NCBI GenBank assembly: GCA_000310025.1
Contig: FN647768.1
Location: 27,851-84,267 of the forward strand
Length of the DNA stretch: 56,417 nt
Source: Ectocarpus siliculosus
Lineage: Eukaryota; Sar; Phaeophyceae; Ectocarpales; Ectocarpaceae
Reading direction: 5' to 3'
Part shown: piece by piece, positions 23,104 to 34,830 of the stretch
How positions within the stretch are numbered: position 1 is the stretch's first letter
How the letters are laid out: each line of letters begins with the position of its first letter
The notes under the pieces: model-generated
Told to the model about the DNA's origin: nothing
What the model saw: only the letters and a program-made list of their open reading frames with translations
Database searches by the model: none
Position numbers and translations under genes: made by a program

Positions 23104-24176
23104 GTGCTGGAGAGTTGAAGGCACGAAGACTGCTCCCTCCTATGCCCTTGCCGTCACGACTGTTCACCTCCATCCACGCCCTCCATCCTTCGTCGCATCA
23201 TCCACGGCGCCCCTTCAACCCCCCCCCCCTCAAAAAGCGCCCCAGAAGCCCCCTGGAAATTGCGCCGCCACCCGCTTCCCTGGCTTGGCCTCCACACAAA
23301 ACCGACAGAGGACTTTCCAAGGTGTGTGTGCCTCTCTGCTTGCTCTCGCGCCCTTGGCTTGAGTGTATTGGCCATTAGGGCAGATTTTATCGGCATTTTG
23401 CGGTGTTGGTTAGGGAATGCGGGACAAGGGGAGAAAAATCGTTATTTTGGACCAGTTCGTGAAGGCACCGCGCCCGTGCGCACCCAACCACTGCCTGTTG
23501 GGTGCGGTAGGCTAGCTGCAGCAGGGTTTCGAGGGGTAACTACAGCCGTCATGCTGGAGATATACGTACGTGTGCAGGAGGCTCGTGCATCTAGCTCCCA
23601 TTGAGTTTGTCTCGGGATTCACCTTCCCTCGGTCTGTCGAGAGCACACATCCTCAGACCTGCGCGTTTCGTCACCACCAATGCTGTGGAGGAGACCGTGC
23701 TTGCTGCAGCCCTCTAACTATGTAGACTAGCCAATGTAGACGACGCCGTGGCCTCGGTCTTTCTAATGTAGGAGTTGATTGGCCCTGTTTGGAGAACCGG
23801 GGACAAAAATTCCTCTGGGGCTCATTCAGAGAACACACGGATTGCCCAATTTCCGCATGGCCGTCGATATGTAAGCTATTTGTGCAGCACGTGTTCGAGC
23901 ACGAGGGCGTTGGTGACCCGCGTACACATGCGCCTTTTCACCCCAGTACTCAGATTTCTCGGACCCAGCGCTTTGCAACGTTCCTACTTTTGCTTGCGAG
24001 CTCTTTGAATCTTCCTCGGTGCGGCAATAGTGAAGCATATGCTGACTCGCGGGGTTGCATTTTTTGGAACCCGGGCATCGAACGACACTCGTTTTCGCGT
24101 ATGCATTGTAGCCCATCCAAGACTGACGAAAAGCCGACATGCCGGCCAACATATCCGAGCAGGTTCATACACAACC
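23104..24176. promoter_or_regulatory. Shared upstream region of divergent eL37 and eS12 genes
   Basis: If the preferred eL37 start is right, about 1.07 kb separates the two ribosomal protein start codons, which point away from each other. No TATA box or known element is clear. A CT-rich stretch at about 23160-23240 is the only compositional feature. Co-regulation is an inference from layout. Confidence 0.35.
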
Positions 24177-25916
24177 ATGGTTGCCGAGGACGTCGAGATG
24201 AAGGAGGAGGTGGCAGTGGAGGAGACTGGATCTCCCGAGGTGGAGGTGAAGGAGATCTCCGTGCTGGACGCCCTGAAGGAGGTTCTCAAGAAGGCCCTTA
24301 TCTTCGACGGCCTCCGCCGCGGACTCCACGAGTGAGAGTTAGGCCGTCGCTCGCGATACAGCACTGCGTGTTTACCGCAGCCGTCGTTTCATGTACACGT
24401 GCTATTGACTCTGGTTGACCAACGACTGATGCGCACAACGCAATAGTAGCCAGTGTTGTCTGGCTATGATGCATTGCAGGACCAGCAACAGGAAACGGCA
24501 TCACACACCAGGAACAGGATGCGTGTTTTTGCGCAGCTAATGTTGCTGATCCAAACAGCTTGTGCCTCCGACACCAGCATTTCTTTATCCGAGCATGTTT
24601 CCGTTCATCACGAGCAGAGGCCTTGCCTGGGTTGTTCTAGGCCGCCCAAACGTTGCATCCCCGAAGCTGAGTGCCGATGTTCCGCTGTTGCGAATCGCGG
24701 CCGCTCGCGACTGCTATAGGGAGATCGAAACGCCTGACCCCATTCCTACGCCCATCAACGACGATGCAGGTGCGCCAAGGCGCTTGACCGTGGCTCTGCC
24801 CGTTTGTGCTGCCTGGCCAAGGACTGCGACAACCCCGAGTACACGCAGCTTGTTCGCGCGCTCTGCGACGAGGGCAATGTGCACCTCATCATGGTGAGAG
24901 AGCGGGCTGGGGCGTCGACTTGCACACGTTTGCAGCTTTTGGTTTTGGTTTTGGTTTTCTTGATTTAGGCCAGAACCGCCTTGTAAGGGTGTCCTCGTTG
25001 CAAGCGCGACCTACGCGCGGCCCTCGCCCAGGCAGTTCGTTCGTTAACGGTCACGTTTGCTTGCAAATGATGTCCAATATTTCCACTGTCGTCTGCGTTG
25101 TATTCCTGTCTCTTTTCTTGGTGTACTGTAGGTGGACACCCGCCAGGAGCTCGGACAGTGGGCCGGCCTATGCAAGATCGGCGCCGAGGGGGAGGCCACC
25201 AAGATCGTGCCTTGCTCTTGCGCCGTGGTAAGTGACTTGAAGAACACGGTGCTCGCCATGCCACGAACAGAATGAAGCTGGGTCGGGCTTGCATGAAACG
25301 CTGGCCATGGCGGTCGATGCGATGGGCGTGGTGTCTCACGTAGATCGGGTAGGGTGATTTCCTTTCTCAATGCGCGGGGTGCGTGAACTGGAGACTGGTC
25401 TTGAATGCGTCACGGCCAGCTTTTGTTTGCTCGCCTGCACTCGTTGAGGCAACCTGTAGGATGAAGGCCCCACGAGTCTACGGCCGATGGAAGACCTGCC
25501 ATTGCTCGTGTCGATGAAAGTGTACGTACAGTCATACCTCGAAGTATTAGAGTACTGCCGGCCGAGCGAGGTTGGCCGTAACGGAAACAGGGGTTCTTAG
25601 TTCTGATTGAAGGGGCAAGGGCAAGCATATCCGTTTGCCCTGGCTGTGTTTCGTCCGCCAAGCGTTCTTTCGCGCGCAACGGAGAAGCATGGTCTCCCTT
25701 CTGCTGTCTAGAGTCTTTCTTGTTGGGGAAAAGTGGTCGAGGAGGACACGTTTCGGCCACACACCCGCCGCCTCTGTGATGCATCTTCCATTCTTACCTT
25801 TCCCCCTCACGCCTGTCGCTTGGCCGTGCCTTGATCGTCTGCAGGTGACCGACTACGGAGAGCAGACCCAGGCTCTTGGCGTGCTCCTTGAGCACCTCAA
25901 GAAGGGCGGAGACTAA
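24177..25916 (+). CDS. RPS12: Small-subunit ribosomal protein eS12
   Basis: Four exons join in phase: 24177-24331, 24770-24893, 25132-25227 and 25845-25916, giving 148 residues. eS12 sits in the head of the cytosolic 40S subunit and belongs to the L7Ae/L30e-like fold. The acidic N-terminus ([16 protein letters not shown]) is followed by the family core [36 protein letters not shown] and [14 protein letters not shown]. It continues with [14 protein letters not shown], then [14 protein letters not shown] and the tail to LKKGGD. Human eS12 is 132 residues; the extra length is in the N-terminus. Exon 1 ends inside a Glu codon (GA/G). Donors are gtgaga, gtgaga and gtaagt. The second intron contains a short TTTTGG repeat at about 24938-24958. 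Confidence 0.95.
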
Positions 25917-27325
25917 ATGCAGCGATTGCCTTTGAAAGAGTTATAGTGGTCGTGAGATCCTGCGCCGGAAAGAATACGGGGATAGGGACGAGGGGAAGTG
26001 GCTGTTGATAGTATTTCCTCGTTTCGTGGTTCTCTGACTCTCCTGCCTTCCGTGAATAGGTGGTATCTCCTTCGCTAAGCTTGGCATCCTGCCATCCAAA
26101 GTTCTTTCGGCGAGAAAGCAAACGGCCATATATACGACGGCGAGCGTTTTTCTTTACTACGTTTGCTTCTGTGGGAGAGATGGCATTTCTCGTACCCGGC
26201 ACACTTATTGCTCACCCGGAGTTGCCAACGCTCGACTGTGGCGACAAGCAGAAACCAACTCTTGGCCCAACATGGTGACGTCTTCAATGCGGGCCTTGAT
26301 CAAGTGGGCACACGGTGCCATCATCTCGCAACACCTCATGGTGACCATTGCATTTGCGGATGCCACACGGACACCGGTACACCGCTCTGACATTCTTGTG
26401 TCCAACCATGACAAATGGTGCAGGTCGAACTCTCTTGTCCATCCTCTCCACATGCCGAACTCAGAAGGCGTGAGATTATTGTCGATTGCACTAAGATCAC
26501 CGCGTATCAGCGTACAACGAAAAACACAGGATTTTTGCTACCTTTTTTGCGAGTTCTGCAAGCATCACATAGATTATATGGATGCTCGCATTCATGAAAT
26601 CGATCGACGAAGAGTTGTAGGCAAAAGCGCCGTCCTCGATGACAGTGCAATCCACTAAACAACTCGTGCCTTGAAAAAAATCGTCCAGGCGATGATGCCC
26701 ATAGAAAATGCACGTGGCACGGGAGGCTTCGGAATCCCATTGCATCGTCATGTGTACCCTTCGCCGATCGGCAATGAATTCAAAGCATCCGTCAGCGCCG
26801 TCCATGGCCCATTCGCTATCGTTGCCGACACGGCCCACACCCAAAGGTGCTTTCGCATGATGTGGCGAGGCCATGAGTCGCACCTTGATTGGAACAAACG
26901 ACACACCAGCGATATGTAGGGCACAGCCCATGTAGTCTGGTCAAAGCGATGTGAAAAACAAATAAGGCACTCGGCGATTGGGATCATGATTGTAGCACAA
27001 TACTGCCTACCCTACGCCACCGGTAGGTAACCGTCAGGAGGATAAAATATCTTATTCTCTGCGTTTGGCGATGTGATGTGTCGAAAGTGGGCATTGGTAA
27101 CCAGCTGAGCTTGATTTTTCTTCATGCTTCGTTGTACCGGACACACGTACTGTAGGTCCTTCGTGTCACTACAACAGAGCAACACACCAAAAAAACTGCT
27201 GATTGAAACGGCACGGTCGATTTGGCGTGGCAGGATTTCTTGGCATAAATAAGGCGTTTTCGTACAGCGGAGGAGACAGTTTCGTCCCAGTCTACAGAAG
27301 AAATCGTTACAAGCAGTGCGGCGTG
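25917..27325. other. Region between eS12 and the RING gene
   Basis: About 1.4 kb. On the minus strand at 26931-26205 two adjoining open frames give protein-like sequence (WAMDGADGCFEF, then WTREFDLHHLSW) broken by a stop or frame change. They match no family I know. They could be a decayed repeat ORF. The 5' end of the RING gene may also lie here. Confidence 0.35.
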
Positions 27326-30300
27326 ATGATACCATTGATAGACCACACGTATGATCACCTCTCGTCATGCGCCATGAGAGGTACCATGCCTGATGAATGG
27401 GCCACGTGTCTTCCCACTGCAGTGGGCCTTGCGTGCGTGGCAGCTCCCCTACTGGTAGGAGGGGGGGGCAGCCTGCACGGGAAGGATGAAGGTCGCGATC
27501 ATTACCGTATTGGGGACCTTGTGAAGGATCTTCGCCTTCATGGAATATGCCTATGCATAGCAATGGGCAAGATCATCTTTCGTGTTGCTGACGACAGGTC
27601 CTCATGCACGGGCAGGGATCATGGCACCCGCCGCCTAATCGCCCACCTGCAGGAAAAGGTCAACCCCCTACCCCAACAACTTCTGAATTGCTTGGTCTCG
27701 GCGGGTAAGGAGAGTGACCTGGTGGAACACCAGTTGTCCGCCCGCAATATTGCTCGCCGGAAAGCGGCAGCAGCAAAGCGGATGAGAAGGTCTGCTCTAG
27801 CGCAAATGAGAGCGAGCAATATCGCGGAGAACCTGGGGTTGTTGGTTGCGAGCAAGCGATGGGGCGATGTGTTCGCGGTGGGCGGCAGGGAGGAGCGAGC
27901 CAAACTCCATGACAGAGAGGAAAAAAAATCAAACAGGCTGCTCAACACATGTCTCCCGAAACGAGTGGAGAAGGTTGGCAGGCAACGGCAGCGGGTGCTG
28001 GGATTGACGCTCAAGTTGGTGGGACTCTCCTCTGGAAGCTTAGCGAAGCAAATCGCAGGAAACGAGACAAGAATCGATGAGGTCAAGCTCGAACTCGTAC
28101 GACTTCGTGCTGAGCGCGCCGAACGGGTTCGCCGAGCAGATGAAGTGCGCTTAGCGCTTGTTCGCTTTTGGTGTCCGGCGGCCCTTCAGCTTCTGGGGAA
28201 CAACGAATTTGCGACGAGAGAACTGTTGTCTGGCAATGAGGTCTCTACAGCTCGACTGAACGGACTTGGTATTACTGACGAGGTGTGTATATGCTGCTAC
28301 GCTGGATCAGGACTGTTTGTTCCTGCCTACACATGTCGATTCTTCCTCAGTTACCTACGGTAGTTTCGTGCCACGACACCCACCTGTTTAGACAATCTGC
28401 GCAGCATCTATTCATCTGCAACATATATATGTACTACTGTCTACCGTAGCAGTTGCTATTATAGCTGACGTATAATTTTCCGCGAATTTAATCATTGCGC
28501 AGCATACATACACATGCAAAGTACATGCGGGTCCCCTTTTGGACCTAAAATCGAAGATTTGTGAAAGTATAGTGCACCTTCAATAAGTTGTTCGGAGTGG
28601 GGTGAGGCAACATTATTTGCACGAACATCCCGCTGCTTCACCTGGGCTCCGAAGGTTGTCCACATCTGTCTTGCTGGTTGCAACTCACAAAGAAGATCTC
28701 TGCGTGGAATCATGCCCCCCCCTCCCAGGATTGGTACATCTGTACGACGTACCTATGTATGGACGTACTTCGCATAACGCATCGATCGTTGCTTTGTGCC
28801 TGGGATGCCGAGTGACTGCTTGGGTTGCCACTTGTGCATTCGTTCCGAAATAAACCTTTTTCTTCTTGTCATTTTGGCGCACTCCGTACCAACTCAAGGC
28901 GATGTGCCACCTCCATGACTCCCGGACAAAACTGACTTGAGTCGATAATTGTTTTCAAGCACAACTCCGGTGCGTCACCACTTACCCGCGCGATAGGAAA
29001 AGGATCCAAGCCGGTTTCTGCCGCTGTAGACTATATTTCGAAGTACGAGCGTGCCTGCGCCCTCGGTTACCACACATGTTGAATCGTCAGTGGATTATCG
29101 ATAGTACATGATGTCGCGTTATACAACACGCAGAATTGCAGCTTCACGAGTCTCACAGTACCACTCGCTCTGGCAATCACCCTCTGCGCCAGAAGTGGGA
29201 GTTTCCCGGAATCAGCACTTCCCTTGTGGTCCCGGCGATCACCGTGCAGATTTCAACTGATGAATTTGTGCTTGTTCGATGTACTCACCCCTTGAAACAG
29301 TTCCGTGCATCGGCGTGCCAACCCTAGCACTGCTACGGTAGCACGGGCGTGAAAGTACGGGATAGAGTTGAGAACATCTAGACTATATCATAACAACAAC
29401 AACAACAACAGAGAATAGCTGGCTCTCGCCCTGCGTTCTGCAGCATGAATATATGTTAATTCAGTTTGACAACGACAGGTCTGAGGATCTGATGCCCCCT
29501 ACGGAGTTCCGGGGGCATGTAATCCTCTTCCCTGAAGTTTCTAGAGTGTGGAGAAACCCCGAGGATTGGGGCTCATTCCTTCCCCTCCGGAACGTAAGTC
29601 GGTCATCCCGCCCACCCTCGCCAGATAGAAAGGGGCATCCCGTATGAGGATGCTGGTAGGTTTTCAAGATGAGGAAGGCCTCTTTGTGACACACGGGTCT
29701 AATTAATCCAATAACTCTGGAACTGGGTTAGGTCCACCATCCTCCGCGAGTCTCAACAGGAAAACTGGTGGGGGTGGACTGTGCGAGGATACGAGATAGC
29801 TCCCGTAAAGCGCGCGGGACGGACGTTTGTGTGTGGGAAACTGATGTCCACTTTTGTTGTTACGAGCTGATCTGTGATGCGATGCCATGAAATACGGTAG
29901 CCCAACACAGGGCCAAACGAAACGCGTCTTACACCATTCGAGCTCGTGTTACAGGTAGCAGGTGTTACAAGATGTAGCTTGTGCCGTAAATAGGTGGTAT
30001 TGTGGGTCGCCCTAAACTGGACCAGGTCACACCCAGCTAGAGCTGAGGGTATATATGTACTTTGTGGACACACACACCAGGTACAGGTGCCACACGAGAC
30101 TTTCGTGCAGTCGGACCATCGGCTCTAGCTGCATTTGGCTCTTGTGTCTTTCGCAAGAGATCCGTCACGAACGACAACAAAAGAGATAGGCTGCACTGTA
30201 TGCTCCAGTCACCGCAGGAAATCGTGTACTATCCTCAACTCAAGGGTGTTTTTTTCACAATACGCTGTCACTATCTGGCCACCTCTTCACGTTTCAGGTC

Positions 30301-30955
30301 GAGAGGTTCAGGTGCCAGCAGGCTATAAGGAATACCGTGAGGGCAGAGGCGGAAGAGTGCCAGATTTGCTTCGATGGGGAGCCAAACGTGAGTGTTTACG
30401 CGAACATGACCACCGTTGCGAAGAGGTTATGGCTCGGCGATCAGGAAAGAGGGCCACGAGATTCTCTACATACTTCTATCATGGCTGTTGGCGTTGGTTG
30501 TAACGACCCCGGTGTCGTGATAGTCTTGTCTCAATAGAGACGTGGTTGCCTAGGGTTGACCGAGGGTTGTGTACGGACATCGAAGAAGCTCTTGGGAAGT
30601 ACGCCGATTGAACCCACTATCAATGTCAAAGTAGGTGCATCTTGCATCCCGTGCATGTGTTGTTGTGGCATGCGCGTGTTTGTCATGAGAGAAATGGCTC
30701 ATGGCACGTAACCTTGTTTCGCTCCGTTCTGCCCCTATCTCCTCGGTGAAGCACTCAATCAAGAGACGTGCTCACTTACTCCACTCTTTCCCGTTTCCCG
30801 TCTGCTTCCCCCGCACGGGACGCTTGCTCCCTTGCCAGACGATGCTCTTCCCGTGTGGCCACATGTTCTGTTCTGCATGTGCCGTGCGCATGGTCCAAGC
30901 CAGCCGGGCCGAGTGCCCCTCCTGCAGAACGCGCATCGATAACTTGCGCGGGTGA
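27326..30955 (+). CDS. RING-HC (C3HC4) finger protein, probable E3 ubiquitin ligase
   Basis: Four exons join in phase 0: about 27326-28282, 29465-29593, 30298-30387 and 30839-30955. The last two form a C3HC4 RING split by an intron. EECQICFDGEPN supplies the first Cys pair, then LFPCGHMFCSACAV and AECPSCR supply Cys, His and the remaining pairs. The protein ends ten residues later at TGA. RING-HC domains usually recruit E2 enzymes for ubiquitin transfer; the substrate is unknown. The long exon 1 frame is open from 27203 (non-ATG) to the splice site. From about 27650 it encodes a basic, helical segment (RRKAAAAKRMRRSALAQMRA, then ELVRLRAERAERVRRADEVR) suggestive of a coiled coil. Exon 2 gives FRGHVILFPEVSRVW, which I do not recognise. 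The start is uncertain: an ATG at 27326, or an acceptor at CTGCAG/G near 27653 with upstream exons. Confidence 0.7.
29393..29411. repeat. AAC microsatellite
   Basis: Six AAC units lie in the first modelled intron of the RING gene. No function is suggested. Confidence 0.8.
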
Positions 30956-33800
30956 ACCCAACGAGGCTACACGCGTACCTGCGTCGAGCCCTGCATCACT
31001 GCTACTATTGTAGCTGGATCGCCATTGTCATGTATGAATCAAGGATGTACGAAAAAGAATTCATCGATACCGAGGTACCCAATTTCAATATTTTAGAGAA
31101 TTTGGGGGGGAGAGGGAACAAAGCGAACACCACCCCCGCCCCCAAACGCCATGCAACAAGAACATATTTATTCTGTATTTTAAAGGGGTACGGTGTACTC
31201 TTGGGGGTCATTGTGCATCTGCTTGCGCCCTAACCGTGTGCGCTCGCTCGTACGCGCGCGCCAGGCCTGCACGCTATACTGCGTGCCTCACCTATAGACA
31301 ACGAGACGAAGAAAATTATCACCGCACCCTCAGGAGGGGATGCAGGCTTAGCCCAGGCTGTTGTGGTTTAAGAGTAGCCAAAAATGTTCTCGGCGTGCAG
31401 TAGGAGCAGACTCGGAGTCCGGCGAAGAGGGGGGGAGGGCAGTCAGGAAGAGGGAGGGGGGGAGGGGGAGGGGCAGGGGGGAAGACGAGAAGAAAGGGGA
31501 CACGGAGGAGGAGCAGGAGATGGAGAATGAAGAGGAGGCGGACGTAAGCTCGAGGAAGCGTAAACGCACCCCGAAACGGCGTTTTTCGGGGTTGGTTGTT
31601 GGCGTGGTTTTGCGTGCGAGAATGTCGGACAGTGATAGGTGGAACGGTAGGCGAACGGAACACGTTCAACACAATTGCGAGCTCCTGTGTAGTTCCGCGG
31701 TTTCTGTCGACCATTGGGGCTACTGCTGCTGTAGTATCTGAAACTTCTTCGAGGATGTGGTGTGGATGCTGTGGGTGTGGATGATGTGGATGATGATTGT
31801 CGTGTGGTTTCCCAACAACAACACATGCTCAGCGCAGGCATTTATAACGCACCTGTTAGTGCCTCACTGCGTTTCGTTTGTGTACCACGGGTAAAACAGG
31901 TGTGACGCGCACCATTGAATGCATACGCTGACAAAGAGTAACACAAAGACATGTGGAGAAAAAGAAAGGCCTTCTTAATTTAGGTGTGCGGAATAAGTTT
32001 TTTCGTACGCCCTTGTATAAATAATGTTCGTTTTTCTGGGGGTGTGATTTTATTGTTTTTCGAGGACGGCGACGACATGGAGGACTGAACCATGGAGGTG
32101 AGGATGAAACAAATTTCCTTTCTTTCGTGAGTCTTGGAGATAGCTGCGAGCCAATTCGCTTCCGGAACTCCAAATTCAGGAAGGCTTTCGGGTACTTCGG
32201 GAGAGTGTACCGAACACATCGCGTCTCGCTCTCGACATTGCCTCGATAGGCGTACACCATCGGGCACACGTTGTGCAAGGACCAGCAAGTTCACGCCCTG
32301 AGAACTGGCGATACTTGGTCAGGAAGGCTTCCATGAAGGATACGTTCATGTTGATGGTCACCTATAGATGGTGCCGACAAGTTCCCATATTATTCGAGGG
32401 TTCACGGGCTTTGTTTGTGGTAAACATGATTGATTGACTTCTTTTGCGACGGTGCACATTTCTCAGAAGTGACACACCGTTCACACGCCAACTGGCAACC
32501 CGACGTTCTCCCAACCTTGCTCAAGATGACAACGATCAGGTCAAGCGTGCCCAATGCAGGCTTGCGCGACTATCATCCAATGCCTACAATCGGGCAACTA
32601 CAAGGAATGGTTGTGCGTTGCAGCGGGGACTTGTGTTCATCTTGTGCATTTGCGGGTTTGATCACCGGAGGAAAGCTTGCCGGAAAAGTCGCGCCTCTCA
32701 TAATGAACACGCGTATAATTCGACCTCTTCGCCCAGGTAACTAAGCCCGGACAGAGCTTGTTTTCGTGGGTGGGTCTTACACATCTACTCCCACAAGCAC
32801 CCCACATATCATCAGCGGGGACGTCTTAACTTTCAGTGTTTGGTCTTCTCCCTGTTTCACCCCCTGTTTTCATCAGCAATGCCTTAGGAGTAACATGACG
32901 TTGGACAGCTGGCCCACGAGCATGGCGAAGTTTTGTGTCGCTTGCTTCCTCTCTTGCAGCACAATCGATAAGCTTGGCGTTGCAACATGCGGCATTCCTC
33001 TACCCTTCTCTGACTACGATGACGGCACCTCGCCAACATTGGAAGATGTGCGAACTCCTCGAGGCAGCTTGCAACACAGCATCACGCTCCCATCCTTCCG
33101 TTGTTCGCCGCCCTCCACTCGCATGGCCTCCTCTCGTGTACCCATCTAGTGCTGACCAAATTATTCCCAAAGCCATTCCGTCGGGGGACCGAACTCCTCA
33201 ACTATATCCTCGTCCCAGAAAAAACTCCTTATTTTCTTTGCGATACATCGCAGGCCACTGTTGCCAGTACAATCTTTGCCTTCCCTGGTAGGATCTTCGC
33301 CAGATTCGGCGGTCGATGATGACGGCGCCGCCACGACACGGGGGGCAGCAGTCCCCGTCGCACCTATGGGGGCAGCACTAGTCGCAGGCACCGCCGTATC
33401 GAACCCCGCCTCGCCGTGCATCGCCGCCTGAAAGTCAGGTTGAGTTTCTTGCTCGAAGGAGTCGATGGCAGGGCTCGGAATACGATCATGACTGGGACGG
33501 CCGTTGTCTCTGGTCGAGGGGGTCATCCACGGTGACAAATCCGTTCCGTGTGTCTTGTCACTTCGGAGATCTTCTAGTATATAGTACACCCGAGGTAGGA
33601 TCTCGCGGTGCAGAGTCAGCAAGTTCAGGGCCCAGCAGAGCCTGTTAAGCCATGTTCTCCGTGAAAAAGCAAAGCCCATTCTTCTTGGGATGACGAACTG
33701 GAGGATTGGGGAGAGGGGTGTGAACTACGAGCTTCAGAACCGTTCGTAATTCGTCCCAACATCCTAAATATAACCTCATGTTCTCGTATCTAGATGCTAC
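30956..33800. other. Repeat-rich region without a firm gene
   Basis: Contains a strongly purine-rich tract on the plus strand at about 31420-31560. Its frame at 31361-31741 is highly charged (EEEQEMENEEEAD, then RKRKRTPKRR). On the minus strand at 32361-31980, overlapping frames give protein-like strings (MEAFLTKYRQFSGREL and YTLPKYPKAFLNLEFRKR) that change frame. A 172-residue minus-strand ATG-less frame lies at 33679-33161. None matches a family I can name; decayed mobile-element ORFs are the likeliest explanation. Confidence 0.35.
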
Positions 33801-33811
33801 GAACTACGAAG

Positions 33812-34830
33812 TATTACGTTCGTTCGTGAGCGAGTGAGCGACAATTGACATGTATGTCTGGCAAGCGCATGGCGAACAGAACCGACCGCCGAAGCCGTTG
33901 TTGCTGAACCATATTCGGATCGGGGATCAATCCCTATGCACTGAGGCATGGGGTGTGACTTCCAGCGTCCTCAGGCGCACGTCACAGAAACAAAATAAAG
34001 ATCTTTATGTAGCTCGCCGTGTGGTCTCCCATCCCCACCGCTCGTCAAAAGGGGGAAAAACTATGTCGTTCGCCTGGGATAAGCGTTGCATCTTTTTTGG
34101 TGGCGGTGGCTCCACCACCAGCAGAGTACGGAGATTAGTTCAACTGCGACGTACTTCCAGCGTCTCGGTAGGAAGTCAGATCTGGCCCAGTCAGATTGCT
34201 TCTCTCATAGCCTCGAAGCCAAAGATATAAACATGTTTAACGCAGCTTAGCAACAGCGGTGAAGGAACACAGACCAAGCAAAAACGACCGATCGCCGGTA
34301 GGGGATGTCCGTGATATTCGTTCAAAATAGCGCGTGTGGATGCATGCCAGCTGTGTGTGCCAGTGATGGAGCGCAATGGGTTCTGCTGATGATGAGTACA
34401 TATGGCGCCTATGCACGCATGTATGTACATTCTGGGTTCACTATGCACAGCTCACTGCTGCTGCCAGATCGTGCTTCGCTTGCAGCTGTAGATGTACAGG
34501 TATCAAGTTCGTGCGCGGCAGCCTCTCGTCCCGGCACTACAGATGGCGCCCGCACTTAAGAACCTACCTGTTAAGAACATGAGGCTCAAAAAATCCAAAA
34601 CTCATGAACATGAGCGTATTTTAGTGGTCCCCGTTGAGAACCTCACACTAAAACCTATATAATGGCCATTCGCAGCCTCAACAGGCAACTAAGAACCCCA
34701 GCCTCACGCAAATTAAGATGTTCTTAAGTGCGGGCGCCATCTGTACTTTTGGATCCTCTCTTTAGAAGACTCTACATTACATGTACACTTGACACGGGGT
34801 TAGTTGGTGTTTCAGAGCAACCGAGCGGGG
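33812..34830. repeat. Dispersed repeat, copy A (carries an inserted element)
   Basis: Several blocks match 43701-44400. 33812-33925 matches 43953-44072 (GTGAGCGAGTGAG, then CCGAAGCCGTTG). 34285-34394 matches 43701-43811 (ACCGATCGCCG, then GCGCAATGGG and TCTGCTG). 34460-34490 matches 44245-44275 (GATCGTGCTTCGC). 34747-34790 matches 44334-44384 (TTTTGGATCCTCTCT, CAGAGCAACCGA). The first two blocks are in opposite order in the two copies, so the repeat has been rearranged or contains internal duplications. No protein is recognisable. Confidence 0.6.
34538..34745. mobile_element. TA-flanked MITE with 24-base perfect terminal inverted repeats
   Basis: The left terminus 34540-34563 begins CAGATGGCGCCCGCAC and the right terminus 34720-34743 is its exact reverse complement over 24 bases. 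Both are flanked by TA. Inner sequence shows a weaker second inverted match (CCTGTTAAGAAC...GAGGCT against AGCCTCAACAGG). There is no open frame, as expected of a non-autonomous element. The related repeat copy at 44.3 kb has a single TA at the matching point (CTCTCG...TATTTTGGATCCTCTC), which supports insertion with TA target duplication, the Tc1/mariner habit. The transposase source is not in this window. Confidence 0.85.

Noticed and set aside
24298-24504. Minus-strand ORF over eS12 exon 1 and intron 1
   Set aside because: Shadow of a strongly supported ribosomal protein gene.
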